A stretch of DNA of 64,000 nt from Saururus chinensis. Lineage: Eukaryota > Streptophyta > Magnoliopsida > Piperales > Saururaceae. The stretch is from positions 13,767,893-13,831,892 of the forward strand of contig CP141149.1 in assembly GCA_035235625.1 (NCBI GenBank), read 5' to 3'. This document shows, one piece after another, positions 12,228 through 25,297 of this stretch (positions within the stretch are counted from its first letter, which is position 1; each line of letters opens with the position of its first letter). The notes beneath the pieces were generated by a model. That model saw nothing but the letters and a program-made list of their open reading frames with translations. It was not told the origin of the DNA and searched no databases. Made by a program: the position numbers and the translations under genes.

Positions 12228-12480
12228 TTTATCTCTTCCCCTTCTTCCGAGCGATCCAGACCCGAATTCCTCCGCAGATCTTCGCCGGAGAGGAAGAGGA
12301 AGCAGCGGCTTCGGCCTTTCGGGGGTCTGTCCTGGGGCAAGGCGCAGAAACTCGGTTAGTTGAGTTCAGAGTTCCGACTGGACCGGTACAATCGAGTACC
12401 ATCACATGCCCACGAGTGGGTGTTAGAGGCGAGCGTGTTAAGTATGGAACGCGTCTATATGTACCTTAATTTTTTTATAC
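12228..12480 (-). promoter_or_regulatory. BRCC36 5' leader and proximal promoter region
   Basis: About 250 bp, relatively GC-rich for this window, separate the BRCC36 ATG from the MULE left end. I see no convincing TATA box, so core promoter elements may lie in or beyond the MULE terminus. This is inferred from position only. Confidence 0.4.
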
Positions 12481-12490
12481 ATTATTTTGA

Positions 12491-12573
12491 TTGAAATAAC
12501 TAAAATGTCTACTATTTACCAAAGTAGACGAGTGGCTTGCAAACGTATAAAGATATTTAACACAACTACCCTT
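12491..12573 (+). repeat. MULE left terminal inverted repeat (partial)
   Basis: Matches the reverse complement of 47816-47914 with two small gaps. Shared landmarks are GAAATAACTAAAATG, TACTATTTACCAAAGTAGAC, GGCTTGCAAACG and CAACTACCC. Confidence 0.8.
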
Positions 12574-12928
12574 AATGTTGTAAACCGCCCTCAACCCCTC
12601 TTCCTGCTCGTTCATCTCTCTGTCTTTCCTCGTTCGTCTATCTGTCTTTCCTCATCACGACTGCTCACCTACTGAAACCCTAACCGCCTTCACCACTTCT
12701 CGGAGACTGTCCTCTCTCGCTTCCCATTCGTTTCTCTCTCTTTCTGTCTTCTCTACTCCTCATTGCCTTTTAGAGCCCTCATCTTACCCTCACTGCCCTC
12801 ATCTTGCCCGCTCGTACTCATTGCCTCTTGGAGCCCTCATCTCACCTCCCAGAGTCCTCAATCATCCCCTCTTGTGGCACGATCTCCATCCCCTCTCTTA
12901 TTGTTGCAATGAAGGTTGCTATCATACC
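12574..12928 (+). other. Pyrimidine-rich leader-like MULE interior
   Basis: CT-rich sequence just inside the left TIR, with repeated GCCCTCATCT-type phrases. By position it would be the 5' region of the captured ULP1-like gene. The coding start is not recognisable, and the adjoining exons have been displaced by LTR insertions. Confidence 0.35.
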
Positions 12929-13045
12929 CTGACACTCACCCGACCTGAGCCGAACTTAGTCCAAGGAACGGTCAAAACACTTGAGGGCGGTGAAGTGTTA
13001 AATTGCGGAAGACTTGACCCCTCTAACGTTAGCAAATCTAAGACC
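12929..13045 (-). mobile_element. Family A LTR fragment (terminal part)
   Basis: Aligns with the first 150 bp of the A copy at 21758: GACCTGAGCCGAACTTAGTCC parallels GACTTGAGCCAAACCTAGTCC, then GCGGAAGACTTGACCCCTC parallels AGCAGAAGACTTAGCCCCTC. It is the 3' end of an LTR in minus orientation. Old and short. Confidence 0.7.
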
Positions 13046-14265
13046 AATAACCATGAAGAATTACTTGGGTGACACTTTGATGTTCAGCCTCACATTCACT
13101 TCAAATAGGAAAACCCCCCTATGCCTCTTTAGGAGATGATGAAAGGCCTGGGCAGGGAACATGTTTCACGTAACATCACATTCAAAATACTTATTGAAAC
13201 ATGTTATCTCAAATAACTTCTTCTGCACTTTGTGTTTGTGAAAGTGATATTTTAATTGTCCAATGTAATAATAAGTAGACTTGCACTAGGGAACCCCTTC
13301 ATATAGCTTACTAGGGACATGTTTCCCCTTTGTGTTTGTTTTTCTTGTAGCCTTTGACATTTCTTAAACAAAGATATCATATTAAAATCAGTGACAAAAT
13401 ATAAGGTTGTAGAGAGATCTTAGATTATAATCAATCAAAAGGGGAAATACTGAAACATAAGATCAAGCTATTAGTTCAAGTACTTATATATGAAAAAGAG
13501 AAACCATGCCTCAAACAACTAATTATTGATCACTAATTAAGGAGGTTTTATAACTATACAATACACAAAATTTATTATTCTATATTATCCAATTTTCTAG
13601 TTATTTAGTTTTATAGTTTTCCAGTTTTATAGTTATCCAGTTTTATAGTTTTCCAATTTTATAGCTATTCAGTTTTATAGTTCTCGAGTTTTTTAGAAAT
13701 GTTACCTCCGTAGGAGATGCAACAAAAGTCATATACTATCACACAAAATAACCAATCTAATCACACTAGCCCTAACATCCACCTAGCCCAATGTGAGTAC
13801 CCCACTAAGAACAAGCAAATATAAGATCAGTTCTCGTGTGTAAGTTTAGTTAGGTAAATTTTATCATTGAAACTTTCCCACATTTTGGTTATACCACATT
13901 TTGGCTCCCACATGTGTAACTTGCAAATGACTAGTTTTATAGTTAACCAGCACTTCTTAAATTTCCAGTTTTATAGTTTCCCAGTTTTGAAGTTATCCAA
14001 TTCACAAATTTCCTATGAAAAATTACTTCCATTCATAGAAGATGCAACAAGAGCTATACATAACTGATAAGCAACAAAAAAAAGAGAAAAGAGAGTATAA
14101 ATATGCAATAGCGATTTGCCCTCATCCATGATACAAGCACCTCTACCCGAGCAACCACAAAAAATAAATCGAGAATCAACACATGAATAATATTTATCAG
14201 GAAAAATATACATAGAAGCAATAACTTACTAGAGGGGGATGGATGGCATGCACGGTGGTTGCAAC
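13046..14265. other. MULE interior with short AT repeats
   Basis: No protein family recognised. Two clusters of a 14-16 bp unit, CAGTTTTATAGTTTTC, lie at 13600-13690 and 13930-14000. Two similar segments ending in GATGCAACAA(A/G)AG lie at 13700-13730 and 14025-14055. The AGTTTTATAGTT unit, read on the other strand, recurs in the MULE parts at 32.0, 37.5, 40.0 and 46.3 kb. Confidence 0.4.
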
Positions 14266-16038
14266 TGTAAGATCCCTAAACCCTAAACCATTTTATTTAA
14301 TTTGTTTTGGTTATTATTATGTAGTTAGTGTTAAATTTGGTTGATTTTGTCTTGTTTTGGGATTTAAGGTGGTTAACTATGGTTTTAAAAAGCAATTCCT
14401 TCATTTTATTGGTTTTTATGATAAACTAACCATTCAAATTTTTTTGGAATCTTTGGCGATTTTTTTGAAAGAGTTAGGGGGCGGGTTCTGTTGTGGACCC
14501 CACGTTCATAAATTGGGATGATAGGTCCCATAAGACCCTAAGAATATATTATTTAAATAATTAAGTGTATCAAAATTTTAAACTTCATTTTGGTCTCAAA
14601 ATAAACAAATTACCCATTTTTAGTGTTAAATTCTATTTGTACCCCAATTTCCTATTAGGTATACACCATGACTTACTATAAATAGAAAGGCACAACCTCA
14701 TTCCAATTTGGGAAGGGCTGAAATTCTGAGGTTAAGATGCCCTAATCCCCATTCTATAAGAGGAAAGTTCGATTAAGGTAAGATTAGCTTAATTTCTTCA
14801 TTAATCACCTAGGGTTTTGCCTAATCTTTCTTAATCCCATCTCTTCCAAAGTTAAATCTTGATTTTTACCACCAAAATTTCTGATTATAATTTTTATTTC
14901 AAACCTCTAATGAGGGATTTTTGTTTTGGAACAAAACAAGCCCTAAATCTATGAGTTTTTAGGTGATTTAACCTTCATTAATCGGATTTATCAAAGTATT
15001 AACAAAACCCTAATGTGGGTAGGGATTTGAAGAGGTTGGAGCGTCGATTTCAGACCAAAAAACTCACTGAAGGTAAGGGTTTTCTTCCAAAATAGATCTG
15101 TGTTTTTGGATTTGAAGTTTGGCGAAGGTTTGTGTGGGTTTGCATGAAGTTGAGCTTTAATGGTGGGTTATGTAAAGCTTAATCTTTCTTGTGATAACTT
15201 GTGTTTTAGTTGATAAATGACTAGATTTACCATTTTCTAAGTTTAGATTTTATTATAATGATGTTTGGAAGTGAGATTTGAAGGTTTAAGTCGGATGTGT
15301 GTATTTTCGGTTTTAGCTTCGAAAGGAATAAGACGAACAAGAACTGTAGATCTGGTGTTCAAATGGCCCTGCAGGGCATTTGAATGACAACACTGCAGTT
15401 TTGGTCATTTTAGTTATTTTTCTCATTTTCATGTTTTTCTTCTTAAGTACCATTTATTATGATTATGATGAGTGATTTATACTTGAAAATGCTACTGTGA
15501 GGATATGAATATTATGTTAAGAGCTATGATGATGTTCAAGTGTGAAGTGGATTTATTCAGTTTAACTGTTATGATTTTTTATCCTAAATTCATGTTGAGT
15601 GATTCTTCATGTTTTTACTTAGGATTTCCAGCATGAGAATGGACTTGTATGCCACCACGTGTTATGATTTAAATTATGGGTGCATGATGGTACCATGTCT
15701 AGCTTAAAGCGTAGAAATGAATATGCTTATCTAAGTCTAGCATGAGGTTTTATTTAACTCGAATTGTGTTTTTCGATGGTTTTCAACCATGATTTCAGTA
15801 AGTAGGAGCCATGTTTAAATTATGATTGCATGTGTGTAGTATGTCAATGAGTTATTATTCATAATGCATATTCCTGTGCTTAGGATTGAGTGCTACTACC
15901 ATGCACACACACACACATGTGGGGGTAATTATAGTGATTATTTGACACTTATGATTAGAAATGATGCATGTATGGGTAATGGGAGCATGTTTCATGAATT
16001 AGGATTCATGTAGTTATTGCTCACATATGTACCATGTT
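14266..16038 (+). mobile_element. Family A long LTR, 5' part, truncated
   Basis: Starts TGTAAGATCCCTAAACCC and follows the other A copies through the promoter region (ACTATAAATAGAAAGGC near 14676), the AAGGTAAGATTAG leader and the palindromic module at 15358-15384. Homology stops at about 16038 (TACCATGTTGC). It is closest to the A copy at 25298-27453, which lies in the opposite orientation. Family A resembles long-LTR Tekay-type chromoviruses in length, termini and primer site; that placement is inference. Confidence 0.75.
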
Positions 16039-16111
16039 GCCGGAAGGTCCTCCTGCCTGACACGTTTAGGTTGTCCCTTAACCAAGCGACACTCTTCTAA
16101 GCCCTTCTCTC

Positions 16112-16448
16112 TGTTGTGCACGGGTGCACTCGGCTCAGTACTTACCTTTATTTCAGTACTTTATTTCTGTTCCTTAGCCTAATTTCCCTTATGTTAGCAG
16201 TTGACTGTTATTTGTATTTTGAATGAACTGTAATAGGTACACTAGTGGACCACGGGTGAATCGGCCCCACTAGTGGCATGATCCCCAATGTGGGAGGGCG
16301 CGACTCCCACTCCCCATAAAGGGTCGTCTCCCTCCTTGGTTAGGCATGCTTATTGAATTCCAATTATTTTCTCCCCTTTCTTCCTACTTCTTTCCGTTTC
16401 TCTACGTAGAACTCCTATGTACCTCCTGTGCCCACTCCGGGCACAACA
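16112..16448 (+). repeat. Chromovirus 5' LTR
   Basis: 337 bp, TGTTGTGCAC to GGGCACAACA, with perfect TGTTGTG/CACAACA termini. Followed by the primer site. Confidence 0.93.
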
Positions 16449-16449
16449 T

Positions 16450-16461
16450 TGGTATTGGAGC
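16450..16461 (+). other. Primer-binding site, initiator tRNA-Met
   Basis: TGGTATTGGAGC one base after the 5' LTR, close to the TGGTATCAGAGC complement of plant initiator tRNA-Met. Confidence 0.85.
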
Positions 16462-19400
16462 TCTTACGATCCCCGGCCATGGATCGAGGCAAACAAGCTG
16501 CCACAGCCCCGGAAAGTCAGCCCGAGAAAGAGGCTCTCACCTCTGCGAACAGTCCCAAAGCAGCGCCTGAATCGAGCGGTAAGCTTACGATGACACAACT
16601 CATGGCAGAGATCAAGGCTTTGAGCATGGGAGTAGCCAAGATCGATGTTTTGGGCTTGGCCGTTGCCCAGCTTCAAGTAGAGTGCGCAACACCCCTTCTG
16701 GCCAAGCTGCCACCAGTTTCCATGGAGAAGGGGGGTCCATCCCAGGCTCCTAAACCTCTCCGCTCTAACTTTCCAGTGTCGACAGACCGTGATATGCACT
16801 TTTCCCAAGACACTCTACGCTTTGGCACTGTCGACCAGGCCATGGATGGGAGGCGTCAGGCCTGGGACTCGCGAGGCACACCAGGTGTTCGGGAAAATGC
16901 CCCAATGGTGCCGCCTCCCCGAAACTTGTACCAGGAGATGGAGGATGACTGGGAGGAGTACCCAGGGCACCGCGAAGCACCCTATGGTGGGGCGGAACCT
17001 CATTTGGCCCGCCTACAGTTCCCACGTTATAATGGGGACGACGACCCAGTTGAATGGCTGTACAAGGCAGAGAAGTTTTTTGCCTACCAAGGGACACAGT
17101 TGGAGGCTGAACGACTGCGCATAGTGGCTTTCCACCTAGACGGGAATGATTCGGTATGGTTTCAGAGCTTTGAGAAGGAGGTGCACTACCCCACTTGGAC
17201 TGCCTTCTCCGATGAATTGTGCATCCAATTCATCCCAAATGAGTTCCAAGACTTCAACAAAATGCTCTCCTCTTTGCAATAGACATCCACCGTTTGAGCA
17301 TACTACATGGAGTTCATGAAGGTGGCCAACCGCCTCCCTGATTGGCCAGTGGCCGCCTTGGTGGGCACGTTCAAGAGAGGGCTCAAACTAGAGATTTCTG
17401 AGGAGATGCGCCATTTTCCCTGTTCCAGCATGCGGGATGTCGTGCGTCATGCACACATCGAGGAAGAGAAACTGGCTAGACAGAGGCGTGGGGGCAGGTT
17501 CGGACCTTTTCCTCGGGCTGTTGTGACTGCCTCCCCTATTGCCGCCTAGCCAGTAGCTCAGTGGCTGGCCGTGCTGGCCAAGCATCTCCTCAGACCGGCC
17601 CGATTGTCTGCCATCTTGGTCCAGCTCAAATGGAGGAACATCATTCGAAAGGGCTTTGTTTTCACTGCGATGAGAAGTTCGTTCCCGGGCACCGTTGTTC
17701 CGTCAAGGGCAGTCTCTTAGTGGAGGAGATCGATGAAGAGACAGAGGTGACAGATGGGCCTGACTCTTCGTACCATGCTGACACACTGCCGGAGATTTTT
17801 GTGCATTCTTTTTCAAGGACATTCACTCCGCGCATTATGCGAGTACAGGGTTACCTCAAGCGGCAGCAGGTCGCCATTCTGATTGACAGCGGGTCTACAC
17901 ACAACTTCATTAACGACAAAGTTGCCCAGTGGCTAGGCTGCTTTGTGTCTGACTTGATGCCCTTTAACGTATTGATTGGCGATGGCAAGCACCTCCGGAG
18001 TTCCAGGGTCTGTACCCAGGCCGTGCTCTCCATTCAGGGCCACACATTCGTGACCAACCTCTTCTTGCTTCCGACGAAGGGGGTGAACGTGGTGTTAGGG
18101 GTGCAGTGGCTCCAAGAGCTTGGGGACGTTCTCTGGAACTTTAAGGACCTGGTGATGGATTTTGCAATTCATGGGCAGCGGGTGCGCCTCCAAGGCTCTC
18201 AGCCAGGCACTCTCCTTTCTGCTTAGTCGATGGGGTCCTTATTCCGGTTTGCATCGCAGGGGCTACTCCTACAACAGCAGGCATCGGTGGACGTTGTGCA
18301 AGATGAATTGCTGCAGGATCTTCTTGACCTCTTGGCGGAGTATGGTACGGTGTTCGTTGAACCGTAGGGCCTTCCTCTGGTGCGGTTGCATGATCACTCT
18401 ATCCCTATCATTCCAGGTGCTTTTCCAGCCAATGTCCGTCCATATTGCTATCCGTACATTTAGAAGGCTAAAATAGAACGTCTGGTGGCTGACATGCCTC
18501 ATTCTAGTATCATTCGGCCGAGCACGAGCTCCTTCTCTTCCCCGGTGTTGCTGGTTTGTAAGAAAGATGGTACTTGACATTTCTGTGTTGATTACCGGGC
18601 TCTCAATGCTATCACAGTGAAGGACAAATATCCTATCCCGGTGGTGGAGGAGTTTCTTGATGAGCTATCGGGCGCTACTGTCTTTAGCAAACTCGACCTT
18701 AGGTCGGGTTACCATCAGATACGGGTACAGGCCGCCGATGTGCACAAGACTGCTTTTCGAACTCATGACGGCCACTTCGAGTTCCTGGTTATGCCGTTTG
18801 GCCTTACGAACGCCCCATCTACATTTCAGAGCCTTATGAATGATCTCTTCTGGCCCTTCCTTTGCCGCTTCATCTTGGTTTTCTGCGATGATATCCTTGT
18901 CTACAGCAAGTCATGGGGGAACATTTGGAGCATCTCAAGTTTGTCCTTACTATTCTGAAAGATAATTCCTTGTTTATTAAACGTTTGAAGTGTTCATTTG
19001 GCAGCCCATAGGTGGAATATTTGGGTCATATCATCTCTCGTGATGGCGTCGCTACTGACCCCTCTAAGGTGACCACCATGCTGTCTTGGCTGTCTCCTGC
19101 TTGCGTCCGAGCTCTTCGGGGCTTTCTAGGCCTTACTGGCTACTACCGGTGATTCATTCCCCACTATGGAAAGATCACTCGACCCCTTACTAAGTTTATG
19201 TGGAAGGGGGCCTTTCTCTGGTCTCAGGCTACCCAAGAGGCCTTTGACGCACTGAAACGGGCTATGGCATCTGCTCCTGTTCTCATCCTTCCTAATTTCA
19301 GCCGGCCTTTTGTGGTGGAGACCGATGCTTTTGATACAGGCTTAGGGGCGGTGCTACTCCAGGAAGAGCGTCCCATTGCCTACTTCAGCAAGGCTTTGTC

Positions 19401-21056
19401 TGGCCATTCGTTGTCCCTGTCTGTCTACGAGAAAGAGATGCTGGTCATTGTCCTCGTAGTTGACAAGTGGCATCCTTATTTGTTGGGATGCCGGTTCTTG
19501 ATTCGCACTGACCACCAGCCCCTCAAGTATTTCCTCGAACATCAGGTGTCCACTCCTTCACAGCAGCGGTGGGTTAGTAAGCTCCTTGCTTATGATTATG
19601 AAGTGGTGTACAAGAAGGGCTTTGATAACACTGTGGCCGACTCCCTTTCTCGTCGGGCCTCTCCAGACTGACCCAGCGGCCCGGCCTTTCTTTGCATGGA
19701 AGGATGCCCTCCTCTTTTGGAAAGACCTCTTATGGGTTCCTGAGGTTGTTGATCTACGATGGCGTATCATCTCTCATTTTCATGACTTCCCTATGGTTGG
19801 TCATGAGGGTGCCCTCCGCATGTATAAGCGGGTCAGTCAGAGCTTCATGTGGCAAGGCATTCACTAGGCTGTTACTGCATATGTGGCTGCTTGTGATGTC
19901 TGTCAGTGAGCTAAGGCCACCACGGCGTGTCCTGCGGGGTTGCTTCAGCCATTACCTATTCCATATAAGGTATGGGAGGATGTTTCCATGGACTTTGTGG
20001 AAGCTTTACCCATGGTACAGAGCAAGTCGGTCATTATGGTGGTGTTGATAGGTTGTCCAAGTACACACATTTCTATGCTTTGAGCCACCCCTACACCGCC
20101 AAGTCAGTGGCGGAACTCTATGTCCAGGAGGTGGCCAAATTACACGGTATGCCTCGCACTATTGTTTCTGATCACGACTGGGTTTTCATCTCTCAGTTTT
20201 GGCAAGAGTTTTTCACCTTACAGGGCACTTCCCTGCACATGAGCACCGCATATCACCCTCAGACGGATGGTCAGACAGAGGTCGTGAACCGATGTTTGGA
20301 GCAGTACTTGCGCTGTTTCACCATGTCTCAGCCACGCCGTTGGCTTTTAGCTTCTTCCATGGGCAGAGTGGTCTTATAACACCGCCTACCACACTCGTGC
20401 CGGCTTCACTCCTTTCGAGGTCCCATATGGGAGGCCGCCCCCGACAGTGTTATTGTATGTTCCCCATCACTCCTCGATGGCTGAGGTTGATTATATGCTT
20501 CAGACACGGGACAAGGTACTTTGTCAGCTTAAGGATAACTTGTCATCGGCTCAAAACAAGATGAAGTAGATCTACGATACTCATCCCACGGATTGAGAGT
20601 TCACGGTGGGCAACTTAGTTTATGTTTCTGTTCTTCCTCAGCGCCAGGTCTCCTTGTTTCAGCCTGAGCACTCAAGCTTGCCCCCCGTTTCCATGAGCCA
20701 TATGTTATAGCAGAGCACATTGGTTTGGTTGCTTACTACCTGACTCTTCTGCCTGGGTCGTTGGTTCACCCTGTCTTTCATGTATCCAGGCTGCATCGTT
20801 GCATAGGCAACCCGTCTTTGGCCACGATGTTCCACCACCTCCTTTGATGGGTCCTGTTGTTTCTGCTGAACCGGTTCCTACAGCGCTGCTTGATAAGTGT
20901 CGTGTCTGCTGCTCTGGTCGTATTATCACGGAGGTTTTAGTTTCTTGGCAGGGCCAGCCACTTGAGGATGCTACTTGGTTGTCTGAGGATGAGTTTATGT
21001 TCTGGTACCCTTCATGGTCGCCTTGAGGTCAAGGCGTGAGCAGAAGCGTGGTGGAG

Positions 21057-21381
21057 TGTTGTGCACATGTGCACTTGGCTCAGTACTTACCTTTATTTTT
21101 GTTCCTTAGGCTAGTTTCCCTTATGTTAGCAGTTGACTGTTATTTGTATTTTGAATGAACTGTAATAGGTACACTAGTGGACCATGGGTGAACCGGGCCC
21201 CACTAGTGGCACGATCCCCAATGTGGGAGGGCGCGACTCCCACTCCCTATAAATGGTCGTCTCCCTCCTTGGTTAGGCATGCTTATTGAATTCCAGTTAT
21301 TTTCTCCCCTTTCTTCCTACTTCTTTCCCTTTCTCTGCGTAGAACTCCTATGTACCGATCATGCCCACGCCGGTCACAACA
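21057..21381 (+). repeat. Chromovirus 3' LTR
   Basis: 325 bp, TGTTGTGCAC to GGTCACAACA. It contains TATAAAT near 21248. It is preceded by a purine-rich tract and followed by the CTCTC duplication. Confidence 0.93.
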
Positions 21382-21738
21382 CTCTCACACCACGGAAGTC
21401 TAAAGTACTCCTGTTAAAGTCTTTATGATATATGTCAACCCTTCAACAGAGGTTAACACGTTGTCAACCCTTGAATCTCTTATCGTGAGATCACCACTAG
21501 TGCCGATGTGATCCTATCTAGCTATCTACACAACCATTGGACACTAAATCATAATACCTAATTGCACTAAGCAACACAACTAACCAAGCAAAACAAACAC
21601 ACAATGAAACAAGCAACAATCAAGACAAAGAACTAACGGAATTTACATCGCTAGTTATGTCTAGACCTTGATCATCTCACAACCCATAAACCCTTAAAAC
21701 TTGTTACTCAATTCTTATTTACTCTTGGACAAAGTGGT
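21382..21738 (-). mobile_element. Internal region downstream of family A primer site
   Basis: Read on the minus strand, this follows the PBS of the family A element at 21758-25297. With 16039-16111 it makes only about 430 bp of non-LTR sequence before the next LTR-derived block, and no protein domain is visible. It looks like a heavily deleted or non-autonomous interior. Confidence 0.5.
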
Positions 21739-21750
21739 GCTCCGATACCA
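21739..21750 (-). other. Family A primer-binding site (initiator tRNA-Met)
   Basis: Reads TGGTATCGGAGC on the minus strand, 7 bp beyond the CGTGACA end of the LTR. One mismatch to TGGTATCAGAGC. It shows that the adjacent 3.5 kb block is a 5' LTR in minus orientation. Confidence 0.85.
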
Positions 21751-21757
21751 AAAACTT

Positions 21758-24700
21758 TGTCACGTCCCGACACCGCCCGACTTGAGCCAAACCTAGTCCA
21801 AGGGTTGGTCAAGCTCGCGGGGGCGACAAAAAATTGAGCGAGATTAAAGGATAGCAGAAGACTTAGCCCCTCCTACGGGCGGTTTAACTAGCAGAGTTGC
21901 ACATCTTGAGTCCTTTAAGTGAGTAATAAGTAGAACAAAAGAGGACTTTAACTCTGAACTAGTTCATAAGTCTTATACCCACATACTTAGAATCCCAAAC
22001 CAACACACATGGCTCGAATCAAAAAGTTTCAAACAAATCTAAAAATATAAGATATACATGAGTCTGAAACAATAACCACCATACATTATGTTTTATTATT
22101 ATAACAGAGTAAATCGGAAAAACATAACAAAGTCTAGAGGCATCCACACCTAATCCCATGTGCTCCCCGACTGTTTCTCATACAGAGGGTCCTGCCCAAC
22201 TGCATGTCGAACCATGTAGCCCCAAAACAGAAACAAAGAAAGTGGGGTGAGTAAAACTCAGTAAGGTTTGAATACGGCGACAATAATCAAAAAACTATCA
22301 CGGCATGGGAACATAGCAATTCAAATTCATAATTGACATGGTATACCCTTTTTCTAATCATTCCCTTGCTAACTCCTATTTATCCATAAACATAAAAGTT
22401 GGCATGCATATGACACACCTATCAAAGTCAAGGAATAAATAATCATATCATAACTTAGCATCTCTCCTGCATAAGTAATAATCATCATCTAATCAAATTA
22501 AGCATAATATCACCATAAACAGCATGAGAAGTGTCTTTTACACACTTTCTGATCATGCAACCATATCACATAAACTTGCACAATAGTGTCTCATTCACAC
22601 CATTCAGATCATACAATCATATCACATAAACTTGCATAATAGTCTCAATCACACGATTCAAATTGTGTATTCATATCACATCAACTTGCATGAGGAGTGT
22701 ATTTAACACATAATTCAGATCATGCATTCATATAAATCTCATACATTCCATAGCTCATTCACCTGCACGACAAGTGTCTAAACCACACTACATCAAGATC
22801 ATGCATAATAAATAGCATCCACATGTGTCACATAATCTCAAATATCCCTACACAAGTTGTGTAATCTGGGCATAATATTATCTTATACACATGCATTATC
22901 ATCAAACGGTGAATGTCTCCATCATGGAGATGAATACAATCATATCACCCGCTTTGGACGTAATCTGATTTCCTATTCAGAAACCTAGGGCATTGCCCAC
23001 TATAGACACAGTCTGAATTCCATATGGAAAACTAGGGTGTAGGGGTAGTCAGCCCCTCTGCTCGCTTTGGACAATCCACATGAGAAGTCCAAATTAACTA
23101 GAGCAAGTTTGTTTGCTCTGGAGAGTCTGGGTCAAGAACATCCGAATTAACTAGAGCAGTGTGTTCACTCTGGACATCTCTGCGGTGGAAGAGTCCAAAT
23201 TAACTAGAACACATGGTAGTTGGTGCACAGAGGCATACCATTCTGGATTCTCAGGGTCCAGGTTTGACTATCTTAATAAATAAATCTCAATCGCATTAAT
23301 AATTCAAATTGACTCAACCCGGGGAGTATACATGTTCCACACAAGAACTTAAATTGAAATCAAGTCCTTTTGGACCAACCAAGTTTTAATTAAGCCAACG
23401 ATCGATTAATCCAACACACAATCTCACATCATTGCATAGAATCAATCAACCATGGCTAATCATCGATAAATACTCATTCATAAAACTTGTTTCATGATGC
23501 ATGAATTCATGATACAAACGTGAGCAAGTTCTAAGTGAATTCCCATACATGGAACATACTCTCATTATTCCCCACTTGCATCATATTCGAATTATAACAA
23601 CCACAATTTCATAGCACATACCCCACATGTGTGTGTTTATATATTTTTAGACATATGGCCATGCTTTGACAATAGCTCATAAGGCAATCCACACATGCTT
23701 TGATAAAAATCTAATCATAATTATCAACTAAAATCATGGGTGAAATCCAATGTAAAACATCATTCCATTCATATAGAATCAAATGTTCAACTCTTACAAG
23801 CATGATTATTCTATACATGAAGCTAGAACATGATATCACTATTTACCTACAATTTATTCATATTATAAGATAACATATCATCTCATTATCATACAATAAC
23901 CCTACTGGAAACATATTTAGAACATAAAATTTTCATTACCCATAAGTTCAAGATAATCAATGTTAACATGTCTAACTATTCACATGTAATTTCACAAAAT
24001 ACTTAAGCATGTTTCATAAATATCAACATAAGTAGCATACCCTTCCAGTAGCTTAATATAGCTCAAAACACTCCACATAAAGATTAGAAACATCACTTGG
24101 GAGCAAAAACACCAAAATTAACATAACAAACAAAAGGGCCAAATCTGTCGTGTAGTTGATCGATCAGCCTAGCAGGTTGTTTGATCGGCCACTAGGCTTG
24201 GTCAATCGCCGACAAGGTAGATCGAGGTCTTCTTTTGTTTGAAATTCAAAACCGAAACACCATTAATGGAGCTTAAAATTTTCATTTCAAGCCTCATACA
24301 CCATAAAAATTAAATTAATCATTCCAAACATTAAATCAACTTATTTCAAATCAAAACCCTAAGTAATCAAGTTAAAAGATTAACTTTTTGTAAATCCACA
24401 ATTAAAGCCCTAAATATGAAACTCATTCAATTAAAACACATAAAAATCGAGATTTGCATACATATTAAGGCTAAGATGAAAACCTATTACCTTTCCACTT
24501 AATTTGAGTCAGATTTACACTTAAATCACCTCTGATACCTTCCAAAAGCTTTTATGTTAAAACATACCTAAACTTGATTTAGACTTGAAAATCATAAAAA
24601 AAATCCTAGATCTAGAGCTTAGGAGGCATAAAATCAAAAATTTGAAGGTTAGGGTTTGAAGTAGAGGAGTAAAACAGTGATTTAATGCTTTGGAAACAGA

Positions 24701-25297
24701 TTGAATCAATGAAGGAAGACAAAATTAAGAGGATTTTAAGAAAAACCCTAAAGATTAAACATAGATTAAGAAAATCTTACCTCTAATCACTTCATCTTTG
24801 GGCCTAATTGGGGATTAGACTCCAAATCTCCTGGCTTAGCCCTATACCAAATAGGAAAGGGTCAGCCCATTTTCCCTTTATAGGAAGGGATGGTGGGCTA
24901 TACTTAATTAAAACTTGGGGTAGGAATAGAATTTTTAACTAAAAGTAATTATTTTGGCCATTTAAACTCTTATTAGGGCTAGAAAAATTTTAAATTTTTT
25001 TTGTAATGACTTCCATTGATGTTTAGGACATTTTGGATCAAAAACCCCAAAATCGACTATGGGGCCCACAGGGGTCCCACCAAACCCTAATTTTTAAAAA
25101 ATATACAACAATTCAAAAAATTCACAAATGGTTTGGATTTACTTAAAACTCACAAATATGAATTTATTTTTCTTTAAAACCTTTAGAAATCACCTTTATT
25201 TTAAAAAATCATCGAAATTGATCAGAATCGGCTTAAACCACATAAAACTAATTAAACATAATGAATTTAAAACCGATTCAAGTTCAGGTATCTTACA
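21758..25297 (-). mobile_element. Family A long LTR, full length (5' LTR)
   Basis: 3540 bp on the minus strand, from TGTAAGATACC at 25297 to CGTGACA at 21758. It has the same order of landmarks as the copies at 27481 and 41727, a diverged array of about 60 bp units at 22500-22810, and the palindromic GATCGATC/GATCGGCC module at about 24155-24240. A primer site follows directly. Compared with the neighbouring copies it looks like an independent insertion into the A copy on its right. Confidence 0.85.

Larger units (their letters stand above)
16112..21381 (+). mobile_element. Ty3/Gypsy chromovirus-type LTR retrotransposon, broken
   Basis: A structurally full-length 5.27 kb element: 5' LTR, primer site, gag-pol region, 3' LTR and a 5 bp target duplication CTCTC (16107-16111 and 21382-21386). 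Domains in order are gag (16.48-17.5 kb), a CCHC-type knuckle (about 17.66 kb), aspartic protease (DSGSTHNFIN, about 17.88 kb), reverse transcriptase ([20 protein letters not shown]), RNase H (ETDAFDTGLGAVLL), integrase ([13 protein letters not shown]) and a chromodomain-like end (VLVSWQGQPLEDATW). Size and short LTRs suggest a Reina-like chromovirus. The coding region is broken, with on the order of ten interruptions. The LTRs differ at about 20 sites (about 6 percent), suggesting an age of a few million years at usual plant rates. Confidence 0.92.

Noticed and set aside
12821-13072. 83-codon plus-strand ORF
   Set aside because: It crosses from MULE leader sequence into an LTR fragment, a chance frame.
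16464-17097. Minus-strand ORFs over the gag region
   Set aside because: Shadows of the GC-rich gag coding frame. No family match.
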